Assembly: GCF_000282515.1 (NCBI RefSeq)
Contig: NZ_AKJD01000006.1
Location: 1-57,577, forward strand
Source: Pseudomonas sp. GM80
GTDB lineage: Bacteria > Pseudomonadota > Gammaproteobacteria > Pseudomonadales > Pseudomonadaceae
Direction of reading: 5' to 3'
Length of the DNA stretch: 57,577 bases
Below are positions 18,301 to 25,204 of the stretch, piece after piece (the stretch's first letter is position 1; each line of letters opens with the position of its first letter). Under the pieces are notes generated by a model. That model was not told where the DNA came from. It searched no databases and saw nothing but the letters and a program-made list of their open reading frames with translations. The position numbers and the translations under genes were made by a program.

Positions 18301-18960
18301 CAACTGCGCCTGTTGCTGATCAAGCTTGTCGAGCGCGGCAATGGCAGGATTGATCTTGCCGAGCAGTGCTTGCAGACCTTCTGCTTGAACGCCGGTGGCA
18401 GCGGCCGCCCTCTTCGCTGCGTCTGCCTCTTTGTCAGTGGACCCGACCAGCGCATCCGAATCAGCCTTCAGGCGACGAGCAAGCGCCGCCAAACTACTGG
18501 CTGAAGAACCGGAAGCATCCATTGCCGCCGAATTGGTCTCCATGCTGGTGGTCAGGCGCTGGTAGTACTCGCTCGACTCCAAGGACGCTTTGGCCATCGC
18601 CAAAAGGCGACTTTTCGCATCCTCTGTAGATTCTCCCAGTTTCACTTCGGCGGTAGTGAGCTCAGTAGTTGCCGTCGTAGTGGTTTTCAGCCCCTGCGTG
18701 ACCTCCGCAAGCGATCGCCCCACCGTCGCCATCAGCTGAGCGGTGGCGTCCTGCTTGGCATTCAGAAGCTGCAGCTCTTTCACGATCTGCTTGGTGTCAC
18801 CTGCCATGCTGGCAAGTGCTTGCTCCCAGGCTGAGCCAGTTTTCTTTGCTGCCTCCTCCGCGTCCTTGCCCGCATCGACCAATTTGTCGAGGTCAGTTGC
18901 AGCCTTGACCGCATCGCCCGAGTCAACCTCGATGCCTAACTGCGCGATAGTGCCCGACAT
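15367..18960 (-). CDS. H: Tape measure protein
   Basis: 1197 residues, largely helical and Ala/Gln/Glu-rich. The N-terminus AQLGIEVDSGDAVKAATDLDKL is the common start of this family; a LPSQFTDIFTSLAGGQNPLMV prophage-tail-length motif (split by family consensus) lies near residue 270. A hydrophobic stretch (about 385-420, VTIGAGAVALAILAAAAALG) may insert in the host membrane. TMP length sets tail length: it is about 1.4 times lambda H, so a tail somewhat longer than lambda's is expected. Coiled coil in the C-terminal half. Confidence 0.93.
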   Translation of the reverse strand: MSGTIAQLGIEVDSGDAVKAATDLDKLVDAGKDAEEAAKKTGSAWEQALASMAGDTKQIVKELQLLNAKQDATAQLMATVGRSLAEVTQGLKTTTTATTELTTAEVKLGESTEDAKSRLLAMAKASLESSEYYQRLTTSMETNSAAMDASGSSASSLAALARRLKADSDALVGSTDKEADAAKRAAAATGVQAEGLQALLGKINPAIAALDKLDQQQAQLQKYKAAGLIDADTFREYSARIDASRQKLGDFDEGLKKTGASSKQTETALRQLPSQFTDIFTSLAGGQNPLMVLIQQGGQIKDSFGGIGPTMDALKEKFRSLFTGGAGAAALGESLAGIASGAKDTADNAGEASESLSDLAESSNTAAEAAENAQKAVGAITPAMSGVTIGAGAVALAILAAAAALGTLIYGYSQGSKEADEYNKSLILTGNYAGTSAAQLANLAQQVSATNGTTGEAAASLAKLAASGVIAGGSFKDIADAAAAMEDATGTSVDATIAEFVKIAKDPVAAAKELNDQYHFLTASVYSQIVALKEQGDTIGAAKLLTDTYADTVKTRSTEITENLGFIERAWKGVKDEASKSLDAIKNIGRDQAESARVTELNQKIAYLQSTIGTGYEDGDAKQRLTALKDELSLIQDKQAAEKQEAQITSDNARTQKEGIEAEQRLKQISDSTLSNAEKRNKLIKAYLRDVEVLKRANPDDPKVQADYVAKTLQNIKDRNKDPKGPSAGAVDLTGYNAAQNALKEIQAEYANTQKQLDAAQKAGLISQQEYLLKREALIGNERDEVTSAYEAEIAALEAAKAKASTTAEQRIQIDQKIEDARADMVRAQKAADSELDVLAKNEQGRLRKQEQAVQTYTNALQQQVDTLREQGQRAAAGLGQGDRQRGLTDQQNAIDDRFNSQKLDLANQYGDGSRGMSLDEYTQKLAALKATQKDLHDTVQANYDEMTAAQGDWSAGASSAWQNYLESARDVAGQTKSLFTNAFSSMEDAIVNFAMTGKLSFADFTKSILADMARIATRQASSALLSSLVGAATSYFTGGGATASATAGGAEAGAQSFGSQFDASSASVSFGGGRAVGGGVEPNTFYEVNENGPELFNQGGRSYLMTGASGGSVTPLTSGGGPALAAMSGTGGGNTYNFPVSVSVQTAGGAESPATSQQASADLGKGVQQVAQSVVDRAIAKELQPGGAIWQKINRR

Positions 18961-18970
18961 GAGTGCTCCA

Positions 18971-19264
18971 TTACTTTGATTCGCTCATGACGAGCAGGGC
19001 CTCGACCTCCATAGCCTGAAGGTCTGGGAAGATCTCTCTGAGTTGTTTTCTGGATATGCCGACAAAGTCGGAGACGTCTCGAACAGCCGTGTAATCAAGG
19101 CCGGTTGCCCCGCCCATGCCCGTGCGCCATTGAGTGGACATGGCGTTGAAGAGCACGAAGGCCGGCCAGTTTTCGGCCAACACTTCGCACTCTTCCTCGG
19201 GAATGTCAGAGATGGATAAGCCGAACGCCGCCAGATCCGCCTCAGACGGACCAGGCTCGTACAT
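18971..19264 (-). CDS. Tail assembly chaperone T segment (DUF1799)
   Basis: A 97-residue frame containing FVLFNAMSTQWRTGMGG, the hallmark of DUF1799, the T-like extension of tail assembly chaperones. It has an ATG, but its frame is continuous with the -1 reading of the G gene from the GGGAAAC heptamer at 19285. The main product is therefore probably a G-T fusion made by frameshifting, which loads tail tube subunits on the tape measure protein. Independent initiation at 19264 cannot be excluded. Confidence 0.85.
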   Translation of the reverse strand: MYEPGPSEADLAAFGLSISDIPEEECEVLAENWPAFVLFNAMSTQWRTGMGGATGLDYTAVRDVSDFVGISRKQLREIFPDLQAMEVEALLVMSESK

Positions 19265-19281
19265 CAGGCGGGCGACCTTCG

Positions 19282-19671
19282 TCAGTTTCCCAGGCGGGCC
19301 GCCGAGAAGGCCTTTTGGTAAGCATCGACAATCGCGTCACCGGCGCCGGCCGAGGTTTCCACCAGGGCGCGAATCGATTCGGGGCTCAGCTTGTCTTCAA
19401 AGCCCCAGCCGGTGACCAGTTGAGTCACCTGCTCGACCTGCCGCTCGACGTGAGAGTCGGTGATCTCGATCAGAGTGAGGTCGTCACCCTTGGCCTTGAA
19501 ACGCTCCTGGTCTTCCTTCGCGCTCTCCTGCCAGCCAGCGAAAAGCTTCGCAAGCTCCTTGCGATCGCGATACTTGAATTCAAACGGCACCTTGATCGTG
19601 GTGCCGCCGACGCGAGGAATATCGACGTCGGCTTTGAAGGTAGGGTTTTGAGCAATCTTGAACTTGGCCAT
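19282..19671 (-). CDS. G: Tail assembly chaperone G
   Basis: A 129-residue protein of the phage tail assembly chaperone family (MAKFKIAQNPTFKADVDIPR, then FKYRDRKELAKLF). Lies in lambda order between major tail protein V and T. The stop TGA follows directly after the slippery heptamer GGGAAAC, so most ribosomes make G alone and a minority shift -1 into T. The G:GT ratio is critical for tail assembly in lambda. Confidence 0.9.
   Translation of the reverse strand: MAKFKIAQNPTFKADVDIPRVGGTTIKVPFEFKYRDRKELAKLFAGWQESAKEDQERFKAKGDDLTLIEITDSHVERQVEQVTQLVTGWGFEDKLSPESIRALVETSAGAGDAIVDAYQKAFSAARLGN
19285..19291 (-). other. -1 programmed ribosomal frameshift site GGGAAAC
   Basis: The heptamer is in the X_XXY_YYZ register of G (CTG GGA AAC TGA). 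Slipping back one base gives CTG ACG AAG GTC GCC CGC CTG ATG, entering the DUF1799 frame with no intervening stop. The lambda G/T site is GGGAAAG, so this differs only in the last base. The zero-frame stop lies immediately after the slip site. Confidence 0.9.
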
Positions 19672-19674
19672 GAG

Positions 19675-20331
19675 TTACACCACCGCCGCATAACGGGTAG
19701 GACGGCCGGTCAACGCGACGCTGATTACGCGGGCCATCAGGTTGTTGCGCGACATGGTCGGAGTGGAAGTGATCGACACGTAACCGTTGTAAATGATGCT
19801 GCTGCCGCCCGGCAGGTTCAGGCGCAGAACGCGCGGTTGCTTGTCATCGTCCGCAGCTTCGCAGACATCGACATAGGGCTTGGAAGGATCGTCGGCGACC
19901 GTGATGGAAAGCGTGATCGGGTTCTTGGTGGTTGGCATCTGCCGATCATCATCGTCAGCCAAGAAACCGTAGGTCAGGAACTGCTGATCGCCACCGGTGG
20001 AGTTCAGTTCGGTGATCTGCGAGATCTCGGTAAATGAGGTCACTTCGCGTGCAGAGCCGACGCCGGAGCCTGCCGGATATTGCTGCACGTTGGTGGTGTT
20101 CACGCCGCCCAGTGCGAAAGTGCCGCTGGCGATGTCCGCAACCCGAACGGCGCGACCGTCGAGGCGGGTCCAGCCGGAATTAACCGCGATTATGTCGCCT
20201 TCGGCCAGGCCATGAGCTGCGGCCGTGGCCACCGCCGGGTTGGCGTTGCTCAGCGAGGTAAATGGAATCGCTGTGCCGTAGGCAGAAGCAATCTCAAAGG
20301 TTGCGCCGTTGGGCATTTGAATGCCGGCCAT
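19675..20331 (-). CDS. V: Major tail tube protein V
   Basis: A 218-residue protein with the lambda gpV layout, starting MAGIQMPNGATFEIASAYGT and including SITVADDPSKPYVDVCEAADDD. It is beta-rich and uncharged at the surface, as tail tube proteins are. It lies between the terminator after U and the chaperone G, and should be one of the most abundant virion proteins, forming stacked hexamers around the tape measure. Confidence 0.9.
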   Translation of the reverse strand: MAGIQMPNGATFEIASAYGTAIPFTSLSNANPAVATAAAHGLAEGDIIAVNSGWTRLDGRAVRVADIASGTFALGGVNTTNVQQYPAGSGVGSAREVTSFTEISQITELNSTGGDQQFLTYGFLADDDDRQMPTTKNPITLSITVADDPSKPYVDVCEAADDDKQPRVLRLNLPGGSSIIYNGYVSITSTPTMSRNNLMARVISVALTGRPTRYAAVV

Positions 20332-20354
20332 GGGATTTTCCTCTTTTCAGACAT

Positions 20355-20378
20355 GAAAAAACCCGCTCAAAGGCGGGT
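20355..20378 (-). terminator. Terminator between U and V
   Basis: Minus-strand stem ACCCGC / GCGGGT with a six-base loop and a run of six T. It lies 24 nt upstream of V's start codon. Confidence 0.7.
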
Positions 20379-20401
20379 TCGGGGTTTGCCCAATGGGCGG
20401 A

Positions 20402-20821
20402 TTAAGTTGTGGTGTCAGCGCGGTACTGGAAGGATACCGGCACTATGAAATTTGTGTCGCCGGGAATGCCTGGCCCCTGATCAACCGGGGTCAACGTCAC
20501 AACGGTGATTGCCCCTTTCGTGTTCCGCTCATACAGCGGGAAAAGCGCGGCGATCTGATCTGCCAGTGCTCCAGCTGCGCCGCGGTACTTGCCCGAGGGC
20601 GTCACGATGCTGACCTGAAATACTCCGGTGAAAAGCCTGTGGTCACCGCCGAGTGTGTTGCTTGCGGTGTCGGCCGGTAGCGTGAAAGCCCTCAGGTAAG
20701 TGGCGTCGTCACCGGGAGTAAAGGCCTCGTTCTCGACCACGACCTTCAGCGGATTCGGCAACGCTTTTGCCCAGGCGATCAGCTTGGCTTCGTAGATCGA
20801 AGCAATGACGTTGTGGCTCAT
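20402..20821 (-). CDS. U: Tail terminator protein U
   Basis: A 139-residue protein in the place of lambda U. GVFQVSIVTPSGKYRGAAG and the terminal IVPVSFQYRADTTT strand match the family of phage tail terminator proteins. It caps the tail tube and sets the interface with the head. Its start overlaps the end of the preceding Z-like gene by 4 nt. Confidence 0.82.
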   Translation of the reverse strand: MSHNVIASIYEAKLIAWAKALPNPLKVVVENEAFTPGDDATYLRAFTLPADTASNTLGGDHRLFTGVFQVSIVTPSGKYRGAAGALADQIAALFPLYERNTKGAITVVTLTPVDQGPGIPGDTNFIVPVSFQYRADTTT

Positions 20822-21474
20822 ACCTGATTGTTCCTGATGGCCTCAAGCACGATCTGCTGGAAGCTGGCCACAGTGATGCGAACCATCCCGCCCGGCGCCT
20901 GGGTGGAATGCCCGAACTCCAGCGGAATCGCGTAACCAAGGCTGTTGGTGATGTAGCAGGTATCCCCTGCTTTGAACTCAATGGCACCGGCAACGATTCG
21001 CGCCGTAGATTTGGTCCCGCTCGGGTCTACCTCTTCCGTCGTCGTGGTGTCCGGCGCGCCGATGCTGAACATCCAGTTTCCGCGAAACCGACCGCCAACG
21101 TAGCCCTTGCCAGCCACCAGGCCATTCACATTGAAGTTCTGGTCGCGCTCAGCCTTGGTCAACGGCTTGGCGTATTTCACACCGCTGCGGAGCTTGCCGG
21201 CCTTCGTGAAGTTCGACTCGTCGAGATTGATGATCGTGTTGCGAACATTGACCTTGAAGTCGTAATCGTCTGCCGCCCGGGTGTTCGCTTCGCGGTGAAC
21301 GACGTTTGCAGCCCAGATTTCTGGATTGCCCACTGGTGACATGCGGATGACGCTGTTGCCGAGCTCGATGATGATCTCGCGAAGACTGGCGTCGATGGCC
21401 TCAGTGGCCTTGGCTGCGAATTCGGCGAGGCTCAGGGCGAAGCTGCCGGACTGTCCGGCGCCCGCGCGGCTCAC
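20818..21474 (-). CDS. Z-like minor tail / HK97 gp10-like protein
   Basis: The start is the GTG overlapping the stop of the preceding gene (GTGA), giving 218 residues from VSRAGAGQSG; a longer open frame upstream overlaps the previous gene and is not used. RMSPVGNPEIWAAN and YAIPLEFGHSTQAPGGMVRI are the conserved segments of Z/gp10-like proteins that help complete the tail for joining to the head. Order (connector, stopper, this, U) supports it. Confidence 0.8.
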   Translation of the reverse strand: MSRAGAGQSGSFALSLAEFAAKATEAIDASLREIIIELGNSVIRMSPVGNPEIWAANVVHREANTRAADDYDFKVNVRNTIINLDESNFTKAGKLRSGVKYAKPLTKAERDQNFNVNGLVAGKGYVGGRFRGNWMFSIGAPDTTTTEEVDPSGTKSTARIVAGAIEFKAGDTCYITNSLGYAIPLEFGHSTQAPGGMVRITVASFQQIVLEAIRNNQV

Positions 21475-21839
21475 GACCGAACCTGCAGTTCGTAGAGGAT
21501 TGGTGTGCCGGCCGGGTTTATCTCTTTCAAGGGCGGGACAATTGACCAGGTGCGCCCGTTGACGATCACCTTGTTCAGCAAATCGGGAGCCCACTCCAGC
21601 CCCTGCGCGGCGATCTTCAGTTTCTTGTCGCCCTGCTTGATGAGGCTGTTGTTTTGGAATTCCTGACCAGTAAAGTCGAGCAAGATGCCTTGGGCGGTCT
21701 GCTCTTTAGTGCTGTCGGGTGGTGCGGTACCGGTTTCCGGGTCGTACTCGCCGACGGTTGTTGCGCGGATAGTCACGGGCTGGCCGAACTCTGTGATCAT
21801 CTCCAGAGCCATTACGGCCATTTCGTCATAGAAGGCCAT
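21471..21839 (-). CDS. Candidate head-tail stopper protein
   Basis: A 122-residue, mostly beta protein: GQPVTIRATTVGEYDPETGTA at the start and NKVIVNGRTWSIV in the second half, a pattern seen in phage head closure (SPP1 gp16-like, lambda FII-like) proteins. It follows the connector adaptor gene. Function inferred from fold-like features and fixed gene order, not from a specific family match. Confidence 0.65.
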   Translation of the reverse strand: MAFYDEMAVMALEMITEFGQPVTIRATTVGEYDPETGTAPPDSTKEQTAQGILLDFTGQEFQNNSLIKQGDKKLKIAAQGLEWAPDLLNKVIVNGRTWSIVPPLKEINPAGTPILYELQVRS

Positions 21840-21855
21840 GGTGGCTCCTGCTCAG

Positions 21856-22359
21856 CTATGCGCGGACCGCGAATAGGCCCCGCTTCTGTAGGTAATCGGC
21901 AAACTGCGTTGCGCTCGGCCGATCTGGCGCCGCCGGCAATAGACGGCCGCTGGTGTTCTGGATCGTCGCGTACTCGCGAGTTACCGCGCCTTCGACACGC
22001 TCCAGCGTCACAGCGCCTTTGCGCTTGTCGATGGGGTCGATGTCGTCAGAGTGGATCTCTGCAGCCAGCGCCATCTGCCCGTACTGGATTCGCGCAGGCA
22101 AGTAGTTGTCGGGCTTGATTTCGTAATCCAGCTCGACGCCGCGGCGTGGCCAGGACAACGCCTGATCGCTGTTGCTCTTGCGCCCTTTCCACGTCATGCC
22201 ATCCATCGCCAGCGCAGCACGACGCAGCAGCGCTTCCTGCGCTGGCACTTCCACCGGAATGGTCACGCCGAATTTCACGGCGTACATGGCCAGGTCTTCG
22301 GCGGTTGCATAGCTTTCGGCGTCAGGCTTGCCGGTACCGTCCTCGATGATGAGAGTCAT
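21856..22359 (-). CDS. Head-tail adaptor, DnaT-like family
   Basis: A 167-residue protein starting MTLIIEDGTGKPDAESYATAEDL split by a typical E-A-L-L-R-R-A helix. This pattern belongs to a phage family labelled as putative DnaT-like (DnaT_2), which in practice lies at the head-tail connector position. It should bind the portal and form the first connector ring. The DnaT label is probably historical and should not be taken as a replication role. Confidence 0.72.
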   Translation of the reverse strand: MTLIIEDGTGKPDAESYATAEDLAMYAVKFGVTIPVEVPAQEALLRRAALAMDGMTWKGRKSNSDQALSWPRRGVELDYEIKPDNYLPARIQYGQMALAAEIHSDDIDPIDKRKGAVTLERVEGAVTREYATIQNTSGRLLPAAPDRPSATQFADYLQKRGLFAVRA

Positions 22360-22416
22360 GAATCAGCTCGCTGTGGGGTTCTGGATCGGGCGCCACGCTG
22401 TTGGGTACCCGGATGA

Positions 22417-23025
22417 TTACGCCTTCGGCAACTCAGAAACCGCTTTTTCGAGCGATTCTACCGAAGCATTCGCTCGATACGGCACATTGGCGGCGTCGAG
22501 CTTCGCTTTGAGACCAGCGATCTTTTCGGCATTGTCGACCGGGTCAGCCGCTGCCTTGAGACGGCCGACTTCAGCGCGGAGCGATTCAACTTCGCCTGTC
22601 AGGTCGTCACGTTCACCCGTTAGGGTTTCAAAACCTTCATGAATGACTTTCAGTGCGCCGAACAGGCGGATCGGCAGTTCGCCGGCGCCCGGGTGTTCCA
22701 GCTCCGACAGACCTTCGGCGGCTTCGATCAGTCGCTGGATTTCGTCACGCTCGGCGCGGAGTGTGGCGTTGTCCTGCTCCAGGCTGGCAAAGGTGTCAGC
22801 ATCACCCAAATCACCCAAATCACCCAAATCAGCCGATTGACTGATCAAAGGCTTCAACATCGATACTTCGACGCCCAGCGCCTCATATGCGTCGATCACC
22901 TTCGGCCAGTCGCCGATCACAACTGCATGAGTCACACCCGCTTCAGGCCGATCAAAGTGCGCTGGATTGCGGTAACGTTTCTCCGGATCGAAATCCGAAT
23001 TCTGAGTGGAGTAAACCAGTTCCAT
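22417..23025 (-). CDS. Coiled-coil protein after capsid, with DLG repeats and HeH-like end
   Basis: A 202-residue protein in three parts: an N-terminal part (ELVYSTQNSDFDPEKRYRNP), a short DLG-DLG-DLG repeat (about 66-74), and a long coiled coil (about 80-160). The C-terminal 35 residues (KLDAANVPYRANASVESLEKAV) look like a HeH/LEM helix-extension-helix fold, which in phages binds nucleic acid or protein. It lies between the capsid and adaptor genes. Possible roles are capsid decoration or completion; not assigned. Confidence 0.7.
   Translation of the reverse strand: MELVYSTQNSDFDPEKRYRNPAHFDRPEAGVTHAVVIGDWPKVIDAYEALGVEVSMLKPLISQSADLGDLGDLGDADTFASLEQDNATLRAERDEIQRLIEAAEGLSELEHPGAGELPIRLFGALKVIHEGFETLTGERDDLTGEVESLRAEVGRLKAAADPVDNAEKIAGLKAKLDAANVPYRANASVESLEKAVSELPKA
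22801..22828. repeat. 9-bp tandem repeat (ATCACCCAA) inside coiled-coil gene
   Basis: Three exact copies of a 9-bp unit plus a decayed fourth. They encode the repeated Asp-Leu-Gly on the minus strand, in frame, so copy number can change by slippage without breaking the gene. Confidence 0.85.
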
Positions 23026-23069
23026 AAAATCTCCGTAGCGGCCATCGCTGGCCGCTGTCAGGGCAAGTA

Positions 23070-24032
23070 TCAGCCGCCAGCTGGTGGCGTAGTGGTCAGA
23101 GTGATCAGCACACCAGCAGTCACCTTGTTGCTGTTGGAATGCTTGACCCAGTTCGCAGCCGAACCCACGGCGGCAAGCGTTGGGTTCGCACCGCCAGCGG
23201 TTTCCTTCCAGCTGTAGCCGAGAACATCGATGTTGACGGTGCCTTCAGCGCGATAGCCGATACCCAGATTCTCTTCGTCATTCACTGCGTACGAACGGAA
23301 GCCCGGCGCCTGCGACTCGGTGATCACCACGGCGTTTGGCAGCAGGCCGAAGATCACATCGGCCGGGGCGGTGTCGGTGACCAGCACTGGCTTGCCGAGA
23401 GTGCCTGGCAAGCCGCCGTAAATGACGACGCCCGCCTCTTCGTAGACCTTGTTTGCAATCGCCTCATCGACAATGTCGAAGTAAGCACTGGAGTGCATGA
23501 CCCACAGCGCGATACGGCCGAACTTGTCACCGAACTTACGCATGCCGCGGGTCAGTGTCTTCTTGCCGTCGGTTTCAATGTTGGCCGAAACCACCATGTC
23601 AGCGTTGGAGCTGATCGAGGCGCGCAGTGCAGCAGTGGCGTACTGGATGAAACCTTCCAGAGTGGCGTCGGCAACGTCGGCGCCGATGATCTGCGAGAAC
23701 TCGTCGACCGGTCGGCCGCGGCGCTTGAACGCTTCTTCGGTGGTCTGGTACGGGCCGTACTTCCACGGAGCCTTGACGCCAACGGCTTCGCCCGCGCCGA
23801 TCTTCTTCGCGGTCACCTTACCGGTGGAGTTGACGTCGCGATGCTCCAGCGAGCCGCCGATCTTGTAGAACGAGCGCTTGCGGAAGTCGCCTTCGATCAG
23901 CTCGTTGTCGAGCACGATCGCGCCGTTGGACGATGCGTTGAACACATCGAGGTTGTCCTGGACACGCTCCAGGTATGCGGTTTGCGCCTCATCGTTGTAG
24001 ATGATCAGGTCGCTGTTAACGGTCGTTGCCAT
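23070..24032 (-). CDS. Major capsid protein
   Basis: A 320-residue protein following the scaffold gene. MATTVNSDLIIYNDEAQTAYLER is an N-terminus seen in capsid proteins of Pseudomonas siphoviruses. VVIYGGLPGTLGKPVLVTD is the conserved segment of this capsid family (HK97-like fold), and RSYAVNDEENLGIGYRAEGT is typical near the C-terminus. It assembles around the scaffold into the icosahedral head. No decoration-protein gene of the lambda D type lies beside it. Confidence 0.9.
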   Translation of the reverse strand: MATTVNSDLIIYNDEAQTAYLERVQDNLDVFNASSNGAIVLDNELIEGDFRKRSFYKIGGSLEHRDVNSTGKVTAKKIGAGEAVGVKAPWKYGPYQTTEEAFKRRGRPVDEFSQIIGADVADATLEGFIQYATAALRASISSNADMVVSANIETDGKKTLTRGMRKFGDKFGRIALWVMHSSAYFDIVDEAIANKVYEEAGVVIYGGLPGTLGKPVLVTDTAPADVIFGLLPNAVVITESQAPGFRSYAVNDEENLGIGYRAEGTVNIDVLGYSWKETAGGANPTLAAVGSAANWVKHSNSNKVTAGVLITLTTTPPAGG

Positions 24033-24044
24033 GGGTGAATCCCC

Positions 24045-24773
24045 TTACTTGGGCAATTGCAGGTATGCGGTTTGGCCGTGCTTGCGCTGGTAGTCGCGCT
24101 TTTGCTCGGCAGTCATTTCGGAGCGCTTGAATGCAGCCTGGCCGCCACCCCCGCCCGGGGCTTGTGTCCCTGAAGCCCTTGGCCACAGATGAGGTGCGCT
24201 TTCGCGCAGGGATTCCGCCCATTCGAGCGGGGTCAGAGGGGTCTTGCCGTCTTTGCCGAGGATGACCTGGCCGGATTCATCAACGGCGACCGCTTCACCC
24301 TCTTCGTTCAGCGAGAACACGCCTTTGGCGCGCAGGATGATGTCGTCGGTTGCTTCCGGCAGTGCGCCGGCTTTAAGCGCTGCACCGCGTACCGAATCGC
24401 CCAGGACTTTGCCCTGGAACTTGGCGGCGAATGCTTCGGCCTTCTCCGCCCGCGCGGTGACAGTCTTCAGTTGCTTGTCGTAATCGCCACGCAGACGCTC
24501 GGTACGGCGATTGAAGACTTCGTCGACCTTGCCCTCCGTTAGCAACTTGGTTTCTTCGTCTTGGCCCGCCCGGCTGAGCAAGCCTTTGACGGCGTCAATG
24601 TCGATACCCTCGAACTGGGTTTCAAACTGCGCAAGCTTGCCGGTGGTGTCTTTCAATTTGCCCAGCAGTTCGGTGTTCTTGGTTTTCAGGCCTGAAACAG
24701 AGGATTCAACGGCAGTCGCGATAGCGGCCTTGATAGCCGGGTTGTCCAGGTCGATTTCGTTTTCTTCTGCCAC
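24045..24773 (-). CDS. Capsid scaffold protein
   Basis: A 242-residue, strongly helical, acidic protein with long heptad stretches (AVESSVSGLKTKNTELLGKL; about 15-110) and a Gly-rich linker, APGGGGGQAAFKR, near the C-terminus, followed by a basic tail (KRDYQRKHGQ). This is the standard form of a scaffold protein whose basic C-terminus binds the capsid shell. Its place right before the capsid gene supports the call. No protease signature is seen. Confidence 0.85.
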   Translation of the reverse strand: MAEENEIDLDNPAIKAAIATAVESSVSGLKTKNTELLGKLKDTTGKLAQFETQFEGIDIDAVKGLLSRAGQDEETKLLTEGKVDEVFNRRTERLRGDYDKQLKTVTARAEKAEAFAAKFQGKVLGDSVRGAALKAGALPEATDDIILRAKGVFSLNEEGEAVAVDESGQVILGKDGKTPLTPLEWAESLRESAPHLWPRASGTQAPGGGGGQAAFKRSEMTAEQKRDYQRKHGQTAYLQLPK

Positions 24774-24816
24774 GTTGATGCACCTCTTGGGTATGTATTG
24801 CCCAAATTGCAGGCAT

Positions 24817-24843
24817 AAAAAAACCCAGCACTTGGCTGGGCTT
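24817..24843 (-). terminator. Terminator upstream of scaffold gene
   Basis: Minus-strand stem CCCAGC / GCTGGG with a five-base loop, followed by seven T and ATGCC. It lies between the 106-residue gene and the scaffold gene, so late transcription must pass it. Confidence 0.75.
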
Positions 24844-24864
24844 TATCTGAATAAGTTTTATCGA

Positions 24865-25185
24865 TTAAATTAAATAAATTTCGAAAACTTCGCCGTTTCC
24901 GGCCAAACGCACGCCTGTTTGATCCGCAGCAGTAATGACGCTGCGCGCTGATTTAATTCGAGCTAAGTTTTCGATTGCCTCATCAGAAACCATGTCATCG
25001 AAATGAGTGACCAAGGAGTCGTCCGCAAGAGTTCCGTCAGCCACAAGTCTCGCCGTTAGGTTTTTCATTTGAGCTTTAGCGGCTTTACCCGAAAGCACAC
25101 ATTTTTTGTGGTCAACACCGAGCAGAAACAATTCCTCGATCTTTCGGAGGTCGTTGTTGCGTACGTTATTAAGCATAAGGGCCAT
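24865..25185 (-). CDS. Hypothetical protein, 106 aa, inside head operon
   Basis: Begins MALMLNNVRNNDLRKIEELFLLG and has no membrane segment or motif that I recognise. The sequence is more AT-rich and the codon use looser than in the flanking head genes, and a terminator follows it, so it may be an inserted cargo gene between minor head and scaffold. The VRLAGNGEVFEIYLI end suggests a final beta strand pair. Function unknown. Confidence 0.6.
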   Translation of the reverse strand: MALMLNNVRNNDLRKIEELFLLGVDHKKCVLSGKAAKAQMKNLTARLVADGTLADDSLVTHFDDMVSDEAIENLARIKSARSVITAADQTGVRLAGNGEVFEIYLI

Positions 25186-25204
25186 CCTTGACTAGCGGTT
25201 TCAG

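Noticed and set aside
22801..22836. Short tandem repeats considered as a CRISPR-like or regulatory array
   Set aside because: The unit is 9 bp without spacers and lies in frame in a coding gene.
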